Shown here in pieces: positions 38,850 through 48,249 of a stretch of DNA of 64,000 nucleotides (position 1 is its first letter; each line of letters starts with the position of its first letter). Under the pieces are notes generated by a model that saw only the letters and a list, made by a program, of their open reading frames with translations, made no database searches and had not been told where the DNA came from. Source of the DNA: Anabaena sp. UHCC 0204. Its GTDB lineage: Bacteria; Cyanobacteriota; Cyanobacteriia; Cyanobacteriales; Nostocaceae. The DNA is taken from contig NZ_VIKW01000013.1 in the NCBI RefSeq assembly GCF_009711975.1, forward strand, positions 67,887 through 131,886. Reading direction: 5' to 3'. The position numbers and the translations under genes are program-made.

Positions 38850-40370
38850 ATGAGCATTTCCATTAGACCTGACGAAATCAGCAGCATCATCCAACAACAA
38901 ATCGAGCAATACGACCAAGAGGTTAAAGTTGCTAACGTTGGTACAGTGCTACAAGTAGGTGACGGTATTGCCCGGATTTATGGCTTAGAAAAAGCTATGG
39001 CTGGGGAACTCCTAGAATTTGAAGACGGCACAATTGGTATCGCCCAAAACTTAGAAGAAGATAACGTTGGTGCGGTACTGATGGGTCAAGGTCGGGAGAT
39101 TCAAGAAGGTAGCTCCGTAACCGCTACTGGTAAAATCGCCCAAGTAGCCGTAGGTGAAGCCCTCATTGGCCGTGTTGTTGATGCTTTGGGTCGCCCCATT
39201 GATGGTAAAGGTGATCTCAAAACCACCGAAACCCGATTGATTGAATCCCCCGCCCCTGGGATTATTGCCCGTCGGTCAGTACATGAACCGATGCAAACAG
39301 GTATCACCGCTATTGATTCCATGATTCCCGTCGGCCGTGGTCAACGGGAATTAATCATTGGTGACCGTCAAACAGGTAAAACAGCGATCGCTATTGACAC
39401 CATCATTAACCAAAAAGGTGAAGATGTCGTTTGCGTTTACGTAGCAATCGGTCAAAAAGCTTCCACCGTTGCTAACGTAGTTCAAACCTTGCAACAAAAA
39501 GGCGCAATGGACTACACCGTAGTTGTAGCTGCTAACGCCAGTGACCCAGCTACCCTACAATACTTAGCTCCCTACACAGGCGCTAGTATTGCTGAGTATT
39601 TCATGTACAAAGGCAAAGCAACCTTAATCATTTACGATGACCTTTCCAAGCAAGCTCAGGCTTATCGCCAAATGTCCTTGCTCCTCCGTCGTCCACCCGG
39701 TCGGGAAGCTTATCCTGGAGACGTATTCTACATCCACTCCCGCTTGTTGGAACGCGCTGCTAAATTGAGCGATGAATTGGGTAAAGGCAGCATGACCGCC
39801 CTCCCAATTATCGAAACCCAAGCTGGTGACGTATCTGCATACATTCCTACCAACGTAATTTCCATTACCGACGGTCAGATTTTCTTGTCTTCTGACTTGT
39901 TCAACTCTGGTATCCGTCCGGCTGTAAACCCCGGTATCTCTGTATCCCGCGTAGGTTCTGCCGCACAAACCAAGGCAATGAAGAAAGTTGCCGGTAAGAT
40001 TAAGTTGGAATTGGCGCAGTTTGACGACTTACAAGCTTTCGCACAATTCGCTTCTGACTTAGATAAAGCTACCCAAGATCAGTTAGCACGCGGTGTCCGC
40101 TTACGGGAACTCCTCAAACAGCCCCAAAATGACCCCCTCTCTGTAGCTGAACAAGTAGCCGTTCTTTACGCTGGTATTAACGGTTATTTAGATGACGTTG
40201 CTGTAAATAAAGTCACCGTATTCGCTAAAGGTCTACGTGATTACTTGAAGAATGTTAACACTGCATATTTCCAAGCAGTACAAGGTAGCAAAGCCCTCGG
40301 AGAACCAGAAGAAGCCGCTTTGAAAGCTGCTCTTTCCGAGTTCAAAAAGACCTTCCAAGCAGCAGCGTAA
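38850..40370 (+). CDS. atpA: ATP synthase F1 subunit alpha
   Basis: 506 residues, normal length. The P-loop is [15 protein letters not shown] (about 170-184) and the signature near the C-terminal domain is [17 protein letters not shown]. Alpha carries the non-catalytic nucleotide sites and the arginine finger. The beta and epsilon genes are not in the window, as expected, because cyanobacteria keep them in a separate operon. Confidence 0.98.
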   Translation: MSISIRPDEISSIIQQQIEQYDQEVKVANVGTVLQVGDGIARIYGLEKAMAGELLEFEDGTIGIAQNLEEDNVGAVLMGQGREIQEGSSVTATGKIAQVAVGEALIGRVVDALGRPIDGKGDLKTTETRLIESPAPGIIARRSVHEPMQTGITAIDSMIPVGRGQRELIIGDRQTGKTAIAIDTIINQKGEDVVCVYVAIGQKASTVANVVQTLQQKGAMDYTVVVAANASDPATLQYLAPYTGASIAEYFMYKGKATLIIYDDLSKQAQAYRQMSLLLRRPPGREAYPGDVFYIHSRLLERAAKLSDELGKGSMTALPIIETQAGDVSAYIPTNVISITDGQIFLSSDLFNSGIRPAVNPGISVSRVGSAAQTKAMKKVAGKIKLELAQFDDLQAFAQFASDLDKATQDQLARGVRLRELLKQPQNDPLSVAEQVAVLYAGINGYLDDVAVNKVTVFAKGLRDYLKNVNTAYFQAVQGSKALGEPEEAALKAALSEFKKTFQAAA

Positions 40371-40529
40371 CAATTTTGGATTTTGGATTTTGGATTTTGG
40401 ATTAAATAGACTTGTCCCGAAATTAGATATCAGTTCATAAAGGGATTTGATATTTATTTTTAGATGATTCTAATCTAAAATCCGAAATTCTGAATCTAAA
40501 ATCTAAAATCTAAAATCTAAAATCGGATT
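40371..40529. repeat. Inverted heptamer arrays between alpha and gamma
   Basis: Three GGATTTT copies right after atpA face five TCTAAAA copies just before the gamma gene (40475-40525). The two arrays are roughly complementary (GGATTTTGGATT versus AATCTAAAATC) and about 75 bases apart. Confidence 0.75.
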
Positions 40530-41477
40530 ATGGCTAATCTCAAATCAATACGCGATCGCATCCAGTCGGTCAAAAACACCAAAAAAATCACAGAAGCCAT
40601 GCGGCTTGTAGCAGCGGCGAGAGTCCGTCGCGCTCAAGAACAAGTAATTGCTACCCGTCCCTTCGCAGACCGTTTGGCGCAAGTATTATTTAGCTTGCAA
40701 ACCAGACTGCGGTTTGAAGACGTGGATTTACCCCTACTGAAAAAACGCGAAGTTAAAACAGTAGGATTATTAGTAATTTCTGGCGATCGAGGTCTGTGTG
40801 GTGGTTACAACAGTAACGTAATTCGCCGGGCAGAAAATCGCGCCAAGGAACTCCAAGCGGAAGGTCTAGACTATAATTATGTGTTGGTTGGCCGCAAAGC
40901 TACCCAATACTTCCAACGCCGGGATCAGCCTATTGATGCAACCTACAGCGGTTTAGAACAAATTCCTACCGCCGCAGAAGCTACAAATATTGCTGATGAA
41001 CTACTTTCTCTTTTCCTTTCCGAAAAAGTAGACCGGATTGAGCTAGTCTATACAAAATTTGTATCCTTGGTTAGTTCTCGTCCCGTAGTCCAAACCCTTC
41101 TACCCCTGGATACCCAAGGTTTAGAAGCAGCAGATGACGAAATCTTCCGCTTAACTACCCGTGGTGGTCAATTCCAAGTTGAACGGGAGAAAGTTGTTAG
41201 TCAAGTCCGGGCTTTACCTCGCGATATGATTTTTGAACAAGATCCAGTGCAAATTCTGGATTCATTGTTACCTTTGTATCTGAGCAATCAGCTATTACGG
41301 GCATTACAGGAATCAGCAGCGAGTGAACTAGCCGCACGGATGACAGCAATGAGTAACGCCAGCGAAAACGCCGGTGAGTTGATTAAAAGTTTGTCTTTGT
41401 CTTATAACAAAGCCCGTCAAGCCGCAATTACCCAGGAACTTCTGGAAGTTGTCGGTGGTGCAGAAGCACTAACTTAA
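40530..41477 (+). CDS. atpG: ATP synthase F1 subunit gamma
   Basis: 315 residues, the length of cyanobacterial gamma, which carries an insert relative to bacterial gamma. [20 protein letters not shown] is the N-terminal rotor helix, and [20 protein letters not shown] is the C-terminal one. The region around 195-225 ([19 protein letters not shown]) is the insert; it lacks the redox-active Cys pair of chloroplasts. Called atpC in cyanobacteria. Last gene of the operon. Confidence 0.96.
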   Translation: MANLKSIRDRIQSVKNTKKITEAMRLVAAARVRRAQEQVIATRPFADRLAQVLFSLQTRLRFEDVDLPLLKKREVKTVGLLVISGDRGLCGGYNSNVIRRAENRAKELQAEGLDYNYVLVGRKATQYFQRRDQPIDATYSGLEQIPTAAEATNIADELLSLFLSEKVDRIELVYTKFVSLVSSRPVVQTLLPLDTQGLEAADDEIFRLTTRGGQFQVEREKVVSQVRALPRDMIFEQDPVQILDSLLPLYLSNQLLRALQESAASELAARMTAMSNASENAGELIKSLSLSYNKARQAAITQELLEVVGGAEALT

Positions 41478-41632
41478 TTTGGTAGTTGGTGATTGGAGGT
41501 AGTTATAAAATGAACTATGGCCAATCATCAATTATTAAATTTCTTAATAAGTCTTAAATTTCAATTTATACTCTATTTTTATTAAAAATAATGATTATGT
41601 GATCATCAATAATATTTTTATTCATATTTAAA

Positions 41633-41793
41633 TTATTTGAAAGGAATATATTCAACTACATTCATCCATTCGTCAATTTCAGAAGCCTGAGCAATAAATT
41701 CTAAATCCTTAACAAATTGACCAATTGTGCCACCTAATTGATGTCCAAAAATTAATCCTGAAAATTGTTTTCCTTATATAAAGCAATAGGCAT
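41633..41793 (-). pseudogene. Truncated, frameshifted PIN-like toxin gene
   Basis: An ATG directly after the DUF433 stop opens MPIALYKENNFQD and then stops. In the next frame GLIFGHQLGGTIGQFVKDLE and onward to YIPFK is intact and resembles the C-terminal half of DUF5615 PIN-like toxins, which usually follow DUF433 antitoxins. At ~53 codons against ~110 expected, it has an internal deletion and a frameshift. Confidence 0.65.
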
Positions 41794-42105
41794 TTACAAC
41801 AGTCCTTTCGCTTTCATTCTGCTATAGAATGGGGATTGTACTGATTCCTTAATACTTTCTTGTACTTGTTCCCATTCCTGTTTAATTTCTTGGTCAATTT
41901 CTTCTTGGTGGTCGAAGTAATAACCCATAGTAGCATGAGCTTCACTATATGTTAAATAAGGATGTTGACGGCACATTTCCTCTACTGACCAACCATAAGC
42001 AAGATAATCCATGACAATTTGCGCTACTCTAATTCTCGGTAAACGCTGTAATCTTGCTGACTGATGATCGTTTTTGATGATATGTGGGTAATTGAGGGTT
42101 AACAT
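41794..42105 (-). CDS. DUF433 antitoxin-like protein
   Basis: 103 residues. RLPRIRVAQIVMDYLAYGWS and the segment after it (EEMCRQHPYLTYSEAHATMGYYFDH, quoted in part) form the DUF433 helix-turn-helix, normally the antidote of a PIN-like toxin. Its partner immediately downstream is broken, so the antitoxin now appears to be an orphan. Confidence 0.82.
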   Translation of the reverse strand: MLTLNYPHIIKNDHQSARLQRLPRIRVAQIVMDYLAYGWSVEEMCRQHPYLTYSEAHATMGYYFDHQEEIDQEIKQEWEQVQESIKESVQSPFYSRMKAKGLL

Positions 42106-42164
42106 ATTATTTTATCTAGCTAGGTTGCTATATGTTTATATTATGACAAAATTTCCAGTTATAG

Positions 42165-42539
42165 TCAAAACTTTTTAACGACGCTGTAAGCTCTAGCTTT
42201 AAGTAAAATCATTAATTGATCTAGCTGTTCATAAATATCTAATTCGCTATTTTCTGCTTCGGAAATTGTACCATTATGGTTTTTTTCTAATAAGTCTTCT
42301 AACCGTGTTTGTGCTTGGGTTGAAACTTTAAATTTAGCTATTTGTTCGGGTGTTGGTTGTTTAATTAAAAAGTCTAAAACCTCAGTATAAGTGTTAGTAG
42401 TATCACTAGAATTAGTTAAAGTTAATGTTTCTGGTGTATTTTTTTCTAGGAGTTGCGAAAGCAGTTCTGGAAGACGATGTAATATGGGTTGTAAGCGGTT
42501 TGCTAGTTCGTCCGGTACTTGAATTGTTAATTGTGCCAT
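42165..42539 (-). CDS. Hypothetical protein, antitoxin-like
   Basis: 124 residues. It opens with QLTIQVPDELANRLQPI, typical of small ribbon-helix-like proteins found with toxin genes in cyanobacteria. A variable middle and a helical C-terminus (LDIYEQLDQLMILLKARAY) follow. No toxin gene adjoins it on either side. Function is not established. Confidence 0.7.
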   Translation of the reverse strand: MAQLTIQVPDELANRLQPILHRLPELLSQLLEKNTPETLTLTNSSDTTNTYTEVLDFLIKQPTPEQIAKFKVSTQAQTRLEDLLEKNHNGTISEAENSELDIYEQLDQLMILLKARAYSVVKKF

Positions 42540-42559
42540 TTTGGTTAGGGATGGTATGT

Positions 42560-42625
42560 TTATTTATAGGTTAGCGTGAAAATTTCCGAAATAATATTAG
42601 TGTCTAAAATAAAACGAAAACTCAC
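42560..42625 (-). pseudogene. N-terminal fragment of a VapC-type PIN toxin
   Basis: A GTG that overlaps the stop of the small upstream gene opens MSFRFILDTNIISEIFTLTYK, then a stop. FILDTNIISE is the PIN-domain start with the catalytic Asp. Only ~21 codons survive. The fused tail comes from intergenic sequence. Confidence 0.65.
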
Positions 42626-42729
42626 AGTTCTACCTCCCGTCCTGGACTACGATCTCTAAGATTTGCAAAATCTTCATCTGTAAATTCAATACCTTCTCTT
42701 TCCATTCGTTCCCGAAATCGCAAGGTCAT
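42622..42729 (-). CDS. Small antitoxin-like ORF
   Basis: 35 residues (MTLRFRERMEREGIEFTDED...SPGREVEL). It sits directly in front of the VapC fragment with a coupled start and follows another small ORF with no gap. It is probably a VapB-like antitoxin or its C-terminal remainder. Confidence 0.45.
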   Translation of the reverse strand: MTLRFRERMEREGIEFTDEDFANLRDRSPGREVEL

Positions 42730-42882
42730 TTAGCAGAAAGTTTCACCGTCAGGATTAAAAGTTTTTATCTGTTCCTTTTCCTTGTTTTGGGATAATTGAG
42801 ACTTCAGTAAGTTAAGCAGACAAATTTTATCTTCTACAGATAAATCATCAAGAGATTTAATTATTTCTTGTAATAACGTCAT
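42730..42882 (-). CDS. Small helical ORF of a decayed toxin-antitoxin operon
   Basis: 50 residues (MTLLQEIIKSLDDLSVEDKI...), which look like the amphipathic N-terminus found in several cyanobacterial antitoxins. Its stop abuts the next ATG (TAAATG). The coupled arrangement 42882-42730, 42729-42622, 42625-42560 suggests one former operon. Confidence 0.45.
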   Translation of the reverse strand: MTLLQEIIKSLDDLSVEDKICLLNLLKSQLSQNKEKEQIKTFNPDGETFC

Positions 42883-43312
42883 TGTAAAGCGTCTTTTAAA
42901 AGTCATCTAAATATTTAACAATAATCAAAGCAGTGAGAAAGGCTATTGGTGTAATTATAGCAATTGGTAGAGCGAACTGATAAGTTACTTATAGTAAAAG
43001 TGATCACTCTCTAATTCAAATATTTGACCACAGTAAATTCAGTGTACAAGGCTAAATGCTAGTATAATTACTTGCTAATATTTTGCTCATTGCGGATAAG
43101 GACTGTGTACAATACTTAACAGTAATGTTCTTGTCACGAATAATATTACTGTTATACAATGCTCATAATAAATTTATCAAATTAAGTTGAGGTCTAATGA
43201 GCAATTGTACAAAAAGTTACTCTAGTGATAAAAATATGAATACGTATGCGTTTTTATAGATCAATATTTTTGCGCTTCTCAAAGCATCACAGCACATTCA
43301 AGACTAAATAAT
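42883..43312. promoter_or_regulatory. Spacer upstream of the ABC operon
   Basis: 430 bp, AT-rich, between divergent units. Its main visible signal is the inverted repeat at 43117-43154. TATACAAT just after it could be a -10 region. Nothing coding is seen. Confidence 0.4.
43117..43154. promoter_or_regulatory. Inverted repeat, possible operator of the ABC operon
   Basis: TAACAGTAAT (43117-43126) and its exact complement ATTACTGTTA (43145-43154) are 18 bp apart, some 160 bp upstream of the ABC ATPase gene. It could bind a dimeric repressor or form a hairpin. No regulator gene is adjacent. Confidence 0.45.
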
Positions 43313-44167
43313 ATGTTAGAAAAAAACAACCCATTACTTAAATTAGAAAATGTTACATTTACTTATCCAAATAGAAATAAAATACTCCTAAAGAATGTAA
43401 ATCTTACAGTATCTTTAGGAGAAAGAATTGGAGTTGTCGGAGATAATGGGTCTGGTAAATCTACTATAGTTAAACTTTTACTTGGTTTATGTAAACCCAC
43501 AAAAGGTAGAGTTGAATTATTTGGTGAAGAGGTTTCTTATAATAAACACTATCCTTGGCTGGGTTATATTGGCAACCCTTCTTATAAGTTAGGAGAGTCA
43601 GGTTTACCATCAGGTATTTCCGTTGGTGAGGTTAGGAGAACTTTTGAAAATTTATGGAAAATATGGAGTCAGGAGAATTTAGAATCTACATCTCCATTTT
43701 TTGAGAAGAAAGAAGAACTTAAAAACCTACTTACTTCTGATTTAGAAAAACTTGATCCTAGTGAATTATCTAATGGACAACGAATGAGACTAATGGCTTA
43801 TTTAGCATTAGGAAAAAAATCAAAGTTACTGATTGCAGATGAACCAACAGAAGGTTTAGATGATCAAAGTAAAGAAATTATACTCAAAGCGGTAGAATAT
43901 GCAGCACAAGATCAGCAATTAGCAATCTTATGGATTTCCCATAGAATTCATGAAGTAGCTAGACTGACTACTAATATTCAAAAATTATCTAATGCAGAGT
44001 TAAAACATAGAGAAGTCCCTACTTTTAATTGTGCTGTGAAAACAAATGGAGGGGAAGCAAAACAAGTCTATCCAACTCTCTGTAAAGATGGATTTGAAGA
44101 GATTATAGGAGAAATATTTACTGATACATCAATATCAGATTTTACAATTGTAGGTGATAAAATATAG
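43313..44167 (+). CDS. ABC transporter ATP-binding protein
   Basis: 284 residues. Walker A is GDNGSGKSTIVKLLLG (about 44-59), the signature is LSNGQRMRLMAYLALG, and Walker B is KLLIADEPTEGLDD, with an H-loop at ILWISHR. The signature deviates (LSNGQ for LSGGQ). The insert between Walker A and the signature is longer than usual. It forms a unit with the membrane proteins at 44179, 45087 and 45514; substrate unknown. Confidence 0.85.
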   Translation: MLEKNNPLLKLENVTFTYPNRNKILLKNVNLTVSLGERIGVVGDNGSGKSTIVKLLLGLCKPTKGRVELFGEEVSYNKHYPWLGYIGNPSYKLGESGLPSGISVGEVRRTFENLWKIWSQENLESTSPFFEKKEELKNLLTSDLEKLDPSELSNGQRMRLMAYLALGKKSKLLIADEPTEGLDDQSKEIILKAVEYAAQDQQLAILWISHRIHEVARLTTNIQKLSNAELKHREVPTFNCAVKTNGGEAKQVYPTLCKDGFEEIIGEIFTDTSISDFTIVGDKI

Positions 44168-44178
44168 CAGGGGATTTT

Positions 44179-45090
44179 ATGAATATACAAAAAATATGGT
44201 TATTGTTAATACCTTATTTAATGAAAATGGTAAAACTTGAACCTTTTTCTCATGCAGTATTTGGTTTTTTGAAAAATGATTTAGGAATAAAGTTTAATAT
44301 ATCAGAAGTAGTTAAATACTCTGTTTTCTATTTCAGTATCTTGTCGTTATTAGTTGGATTTTCTACTCTGCCGTTATCATACAATGATAATAGCTTTAGT
44401 TATTTCGGATTGGAATTTCCTACTTCCTCACTAACAGCATCAAGAAATTTTGGAATAGAACTATTACAGGATTTTTATTTAATTGGTTGGTTAGGAATAT
44501 CTCTTTTGTTCTTATTTGGTTTGTTATTACCTTTGGGAAATAGTTTTTTGGTTAATCAAACGTTGTGGTTACGTCTAACTCCTTGTTTACCTTATGAAAT
44601 TGCAGCAGCTAGGGCTATTTGGGTGATAATATATGCTCTATTTATGGGTTTATTAAGTCTTATTTGGGCTGTACTTTGTACGTGGATAAATGATTTTCCC
44701 CTTAATTCATTGCTTGTAGATATTGAAGGTTTAATGAGTCACATTCTTATATCTGGAGGTATGGTTGTATTTATTGACTTCAACATTAAAAACTATCTCA
44801 GCAGAATGTTTATTTCTATCATTGCTGTTGTCATTCCTATAATTCTGATAATAGCTTATATACCTATAAGTTTAATTAATTCAGTAGGTATGATCACAAA
44901 ATTCTTTCCCTATACAATGCCACTTGCACTGGTTAAACTTTTGCCTGATAATCAAACACATTTCTTAGTAACTGCTGGTTTAGGTTTATTATTACTGTTT
45001 CTATCTGTGGTAATTAAATTTATAACCATAAACGGTCTAACATTTCGTAAATATCTCACGTTTAAATTTAAAGGAGAATCATTGAAATGA
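44179..45090 (+). CDS. Multispan membrane protein, putative ABC-2-type permease
   Basis: 303 residues with about six hydrophobic helices (LGISLLFLFGLLLPLGNSFL; VIIYALFMGLLSLIWAVL; MFISIIAVVIPIILIIAYIP). NQTLWLRLTPCLPYEIAAAR is a polar loop between helices, a pattern seen in ABC-2 exporters. It starts 11 bp after the ATPase gene and overlaps the next gene by 4 bp. Export of a peptide or lipid is possible but not shown. Confidence 0.72.
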   Translation: MNIQKIWLLLIPYLMKMVKLEPFSHAVFGFLKNDLGIKFNISEVVKYSVFYFSILSLLVGFSTLPLSYNDNSFSYFGLEFPTSSLTASRNFGIELLQDFYLIGWLGISLLFLFGLLLPLGNSFLVNQTLWLRLTPCLPYEIAAARAIWVIIYALFMGLLSLIWAVLCTWINDFPLNSLLVDIEGLMSHILISGGMVVFIDFNIKNYLSRMFISIIAVVIPIILIIAYIPISLINSVGMITKFFPYTMPLALVKLLPDNQTHFLVTAGLGLLLLFLSVVIKFITINGLTFRKYLTFKFKGESLK

Positions 45091-45455
45091 TTAAGTTAGA
45101 TATTGATAGAAGAATTTTTAGCATATTACCTTTGATTCTTCTACTATTAACACCTTTGTTGGTTGCAGCTACTCCAATATATACTGGACAGATTTTCCCA
45201 AATCCTTGGATTTGGGAAATCCTAAAAAACGTTGGTATTTATTTATATAATTCAGCAATAGGACAAATTATCCTACAATTTGGAAATGTAGTTGGAGATG
45301 TAGTAATACATACAATAGATGGAGGAAGAGATGTGCTAATACATACAACAGATGGAACAAGGGATGTAGTAATACATACAATAGATGGAGGAAGAGATGT
45401 ACTAATACATATAGTAGATGGAGTAGTAGAAATTGTGAAATCAAATCAAAAGTAA
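45087..45455 (+). CDS. Small membrane protein with four 11-residue tandem repeats
   Basis: 122 residues. A hydrophobic N-terminal helix (ILPLILLLLTPLLVAATPI) may be a signal or anchor. From about residue 71 comes (G)DVVIHTIDGGR, DVLIHTTDGTR, DVVIHTIDGGR, DVLIHIVDGVV: four units of 33 bp. The repeats are nearly identical at the DNA level, so recently expanded. The ATG overlaps the stop of the permease gene (ATGA). I do not recognise the family. It may be a surface or assembly factor, or the exported product itself. Confidence 0.65.
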   Translation: MIKLDIDRRIFSILPLILLLLTPLLVAATPIYTGQIFPNPWIWEILKNVGIYLYNSAIGQIILQFGNVVGDVVIHTIDGGRDVLIHTTDGTRDVVIHTIDGGRDVLIHIVDGVVEIVKSNQK

Positions 45456-45513
45456 AAAATGCAGTAATACAAGATCATAAACTTGAGATTTATAATTTTT
45501 TGAGGAGCTAAAC

Positions 45514-45840
45514 ATGAAGAAAATAATCAAATTTCTTGTCAGATTAATGGCTATTATCATTATGATAATGAGTGTAATATTTTTTCTCTATGGTACTATG
45601 AAGTTAGCAATTGCAGACCAGCCTTATGATCAAATTCAAAACATTCCTGGTCTGATTATAGAAACTAATCCTCTACAAGAGACAAAAAATGCTAAGATTA
45701 TTATTTCTGTCTCTGCATTGGCTTTTATTTTCAGCATTATAGGATTTGTTATATCATTCTTTATACGGGTAGAAGAGATAGTGATAGAGGAAGACAACGA
45801 AAAAATTCCTACCTTAGTAGGTAAAGAACAAGATGAGTAA
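45514..45840 (+). CDS. Small two-helix membrane protein
   Basis: 108 residues with two transmembrane helices (about 8-28, LMAIIIMIMSVIFFLYGTM; about 65-88, IIISVSALAFIFSIIGFVIS). A ~35-residue loop lies between them, and an acidic tail (VIEEDNEKIPTLVGKEQDE) ends the protein. A TTTGAGGAGCT ribosome site precedes the ATG. It belongs to the ABC operon. Function unknown. Confidence 0.6.
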   Translation: MKKIIKFLVRLMAIIIMIMSVIFFLYGTMKLAIADQPYDQIQNIPGLIIETNPLQETKNAKIIISVSALAFIFSIIGFVISFFIRVEEIVIEEDNEKIPTLVGKEQDE

Positions 45841-46051
45841 ACTCAAGTATCAAATGATTATCCAGTGGTCTGAAGAAGATAATTGCTTTTTAGTAGGATT
45901 CCCTGATTTCCCTGGACAAAAATGGCGCACTCATGGGGATACTTACGAGTTAGCAGCAGCAAATGGAATTGAAGCTTTAGACTCTCTGATTATTGCTTAC
46001 GCATCTGCTGGTGATCCACTTCCAGAACCTACGGTTTGTCACGCAGCATAG
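45833..46051 (+). CDS. HicB-like antitoxin fold protein
   Basis: 72 residues. KYQMIIQWSEEDNCFLVGFP and the Glu/Ala-rich segment after DTYELAAANG are the HicB core (partial RNase-H fold). It overlaps the preceding gene by 8 bp, which couples it to the ABC operon. No HicA toxin gene precedes or follows, and the DNA-binding tail of full HicB is missing, so it may be a solitary regulator. Confidence 0.78.
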   Translation: MSKLKYQMIIQWSEEDNCFLVGFPDFPGQKWRTHGDTYELAAANGIEALDSLIIAYASAGDPLPEPTVCHAA

Positions 46052-46081
46052 AGTTGAATTTCTGGACTCAATCTAACCAAC

Positions 46082-46195
46082 CTAAATAAACCAATTCTCA
46101 ATCACCAGATCCTCAAAATCCTGAAAATCTGCCAAATTATTTGTTACTAAAATCAAGTCATTACAAAATGCAATACTCGCAATTTGTACCTCATA
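46082..46195 (-). pseudogene. C-terminal fragment of a VapC-type PIN toxin
   Basis: Thirty-seven codons read YEVQIASIAFCNDLILVTNN, then ADFQDFEDLVIENWFI and a stop. The LILVTNNxxDF core with a C-terminal ENW is typical of VapC. No start or N-terminal half is found upstream. Confidence 0.6.
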
Positions 46196-46421
46196 ACATC
46201 GGAAAGTGCTGTATTTGGTAAACGGAAATTAGCAGGTCAATTGAGACAAATATAAATCCTTGATTTTATCATGTTCAATTTTCAGGCGATCGCCCCCATA
46301 ATCACCATACCAAATTTTTAGAGGAAACTATGAATATCAATTATACTCTGTTTATCTGCGATCGCACTCTAACCATTTTTTAAATAACATCCTGTAGCAA
46401 TAATTATCTTTTTCAAAGACC
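46196..46421. other. Spacer without recognised gene
   Basis: Contains two HIP1-type sites (GCGATCGC near 46287, GCGATCGCA near 46358) and AT-rich sequence ahead of the secreted protein at 46422. The PIN fragment to its left is described separately. Confidence 0.4.
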
Positions 46422-47234
46422 ATGAAGCAACTGAAATCCATTTTACTATTAGGAACAATCCTAGCAGCCCAAGTTATCACTACCAAAACATTGGCACAAG
46501 AGGTCAAAAAAGATAGTATAGTTCCCTCCCAAAAGAATGCTATTACCCTGATGCAAAGTATTTGTGGTGCTGGGAATATTACACAAGAAAAAGGGAAAAT
46601 TGTTTGCAAAAAATGCCCGTTATTTACCAGTTATAATGATGGAACTGCTACCTTAACATCTGTAGTTTATGGCAGTTTTACCAAAGCCGGTAGTCGTGAA
46701 GCATTGGTAGACTTGGGTGGCTGTGAACCCCATGCAGGTAATTGGGGAGGTTCTGTTTTATTGCGGCGTACTAATAATGGTTGGTCTAGAATCCGATATG
46801 AACAAGGATTGCGTTCCAATAGTTGTCTAAAAATCTCTAATAAAACAGGTCGTGATTCCCTAGTTTGTGAAGTTTCATATATGGGACAGGGTTATTTTTC
46901 CCAAAGACTTGATAAATTGGAAATCGGTTCTACTAAAACCAGCAGCACAAAAATATTAAGTGTAGGTTCAAATACAGCTAGTTGTCGTCCACCATTTTAT
47001 GACGTAGAAATCAAAGATTTTGCACTACGAAACACCAACCAAGATAAACGCGCAGACCTGGTTGTAAAACTCACAGAAGCCAGGGAAGCAAAAGGTATTA
47101 CCAGAAGCAGTGATGACCAGTGTGAACCACAATTACCTAAACCAAAATTACATCAACTGACATTTTTGTACAATGGTCAATCTTTCCGAGCTACCCCTGC
47201 TACTGCTAAATTAATTAAACAATTAGAACCATAG
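46422..47234 (+). CDS. Secreted hypothetical protein
   Basis: 270 residues with a signal peptide (1-25, cut after TLAQ). Six or more cysteines in the mature part (ICGAGN, VCKKCPLF, GGCEPH, NSCLKI, SLVCEV, ASCRPPF, DQCEPQ) suggest a disulfide-stabilised periplasmic or extracellular protein. GGSVLLRRTNNGWSRIRYE hints at a beta-propeller-like strand pair. The family is not recognised. Confidence 0.7.
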   Translation: MKQLKSILLLGTILAAQVITTKTLAQEVKKDSIVPSQKNAITLMQSICGAGNITQEKGKIVCKKCPLFTSYNDGTATLTSVVYGSFTKAGSREALVDLGGCEPHAGNWGGSVLLRRTNNGWSRIRYEQGLRSNSCLKISNKTGRDSLVCEVSYMGQGYFSQRLDKLEIGSTKTSSTKILSVGSNTASCRPPFYDVEIKDFALRNTNQDKRADLVVKLTEAREAKGITRSSDDQCEPQLPKPKLHQLTFLYNGQSFRATPATAKLIKQLEP

Positions 47235-47332
47235 TTGCAATACAGGATTTAAAATAAAAAATCGCCAATTCAATGACAATTACAGTAGTCTATATTGATA
47301 AATTTGTCATTAACACAGGATTATAAGCAATC

Positions 47333-47785
47333 ATGAAAACAAAAAGATTATTAGCCGTATTAACTCTCAGCTTAACTTTGGGCTTTTCAATTCCTATTTA
47401 TGCCCAAGAAACATATATTGACAACAAATGTAAGCAAAATCAATCATTAAAGGAAGACGATAGATTTACTGTTTTTTATAAATCAGAGTTTAAATCAAAA
47501 AGGAAACCTTACTGGTTTTATTCTGCAAGATATATAGATGGTTCAGCGATTTTTTGTATTTCCCAACCAGGATTTAAAAAACCACGATCTTTAAATGAGT
47601 TAAAACCCATACAGTTTAATTTCATAGACAAAGTTACCAAAGATCCACTCAATCAAACAGCATTTATTGTAGTTACTCGTGAAGGCAATGGTTCGCCTGT
47701 ACCTATGAACGAATATCGGCTAAATTTTGTCAATGTTAATAAACCTACACTAACTAAATTACGAACCTGGACATCTCAGGATTAG
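47333..47785 (+). CDS. Secreted hypothetical protein
   Basis: 150 residues with a signal peptide (1-24, ending IYAQE). Two cysteines occur in the mature part (NKCKQNQS, AIFCISQPG). Rich in basic residues. No known domain. It lies 98 bp after another secreted protein, with which it may share a role, but no operon signal is clear. Confidence 0.65.
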   Translation: MKTKRLLAVLTLSLTLGFSIPIYAQETYIDNKCKQNQSLKEDDRFTVFYKSEFKSKRKPYWFYSARYIDGSAIFCISQPGFKKPRSLNELKPIQFNFIDKVTKDPLNQTAFIVVTREGNGSPVPMNEYRLNFVNVNKPTLTKLRTWTSQD

Positions 47786-47820
47786 CTTGTTTTTAACTGA
47801 GTGATACTTGGAGTTAACAC

Positions 47821-48153
47821 ATGGAATTTATTTTTGTTTACGTCACTTGTAAAGACCGTGCTGAAGCCCTTAATGTAGGTAAAGTCTTAGTAGAAGCCCG
47901 TCTTGCAGCCTGTGCCAACATCATTGACGGGATGGAAAGCATTTATTGGTGGAACGGTGAATTACAAGTAGAAAAAGAAGCTATTTTAATAATGAAATCG
48001 CGTCGTGATTTATTTGAAGAACTAACAGAAAAGGTGAAATCAAAACATTCATATCAAGTACCTTGTGTGGTGGCTTTACCAATTGAACAAGGAAATCAGG
48101 ATTACCTCAATTGGTTAATGACAGAAACAAAAACTACAGATAGCAACAAATAA
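47821..48153 (+). CDS. cutA: Divalent-cation tolerance protein CutA
   Basis: 110 residues. VYVTCKDRAEALNVGKVLVE, RLAACANIIDGMESIYWW and SYQVPCVVALPIEQGNQDYLNW are CutA hallmarks. CutA is a PII-like trimer; despite the name, its role in metal tolerance in cyanobacteria is unsettled. It starts 36 bp after the secreted protein. Confidence 0.93.
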   Translation: MEFIFVYVTCKDRAEALNVGKVLVEARLAACANIIDGMESIYWWNGELQVEKEAILIMKSRRDLFEELTEKVKSKHSYQVPCVVALPIEQGNQDYLNWLMTETKTTDSNK

Positions 48154-48249
48154 TCTTTAGCTGGATTGCAGTTAAATTGAGTGAATTTTGTTACCCAATT
48201 TCTGGGTGTAACAAAGATAAGAGCGATCGCACAAATTGGATATTAAATA

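Noticed and set aside
39624..39968. 114-codon minus-strand ORF inside atpA
   Set aside because: It is opposite the most conserved part of alpha, so it is a shadow ORF.
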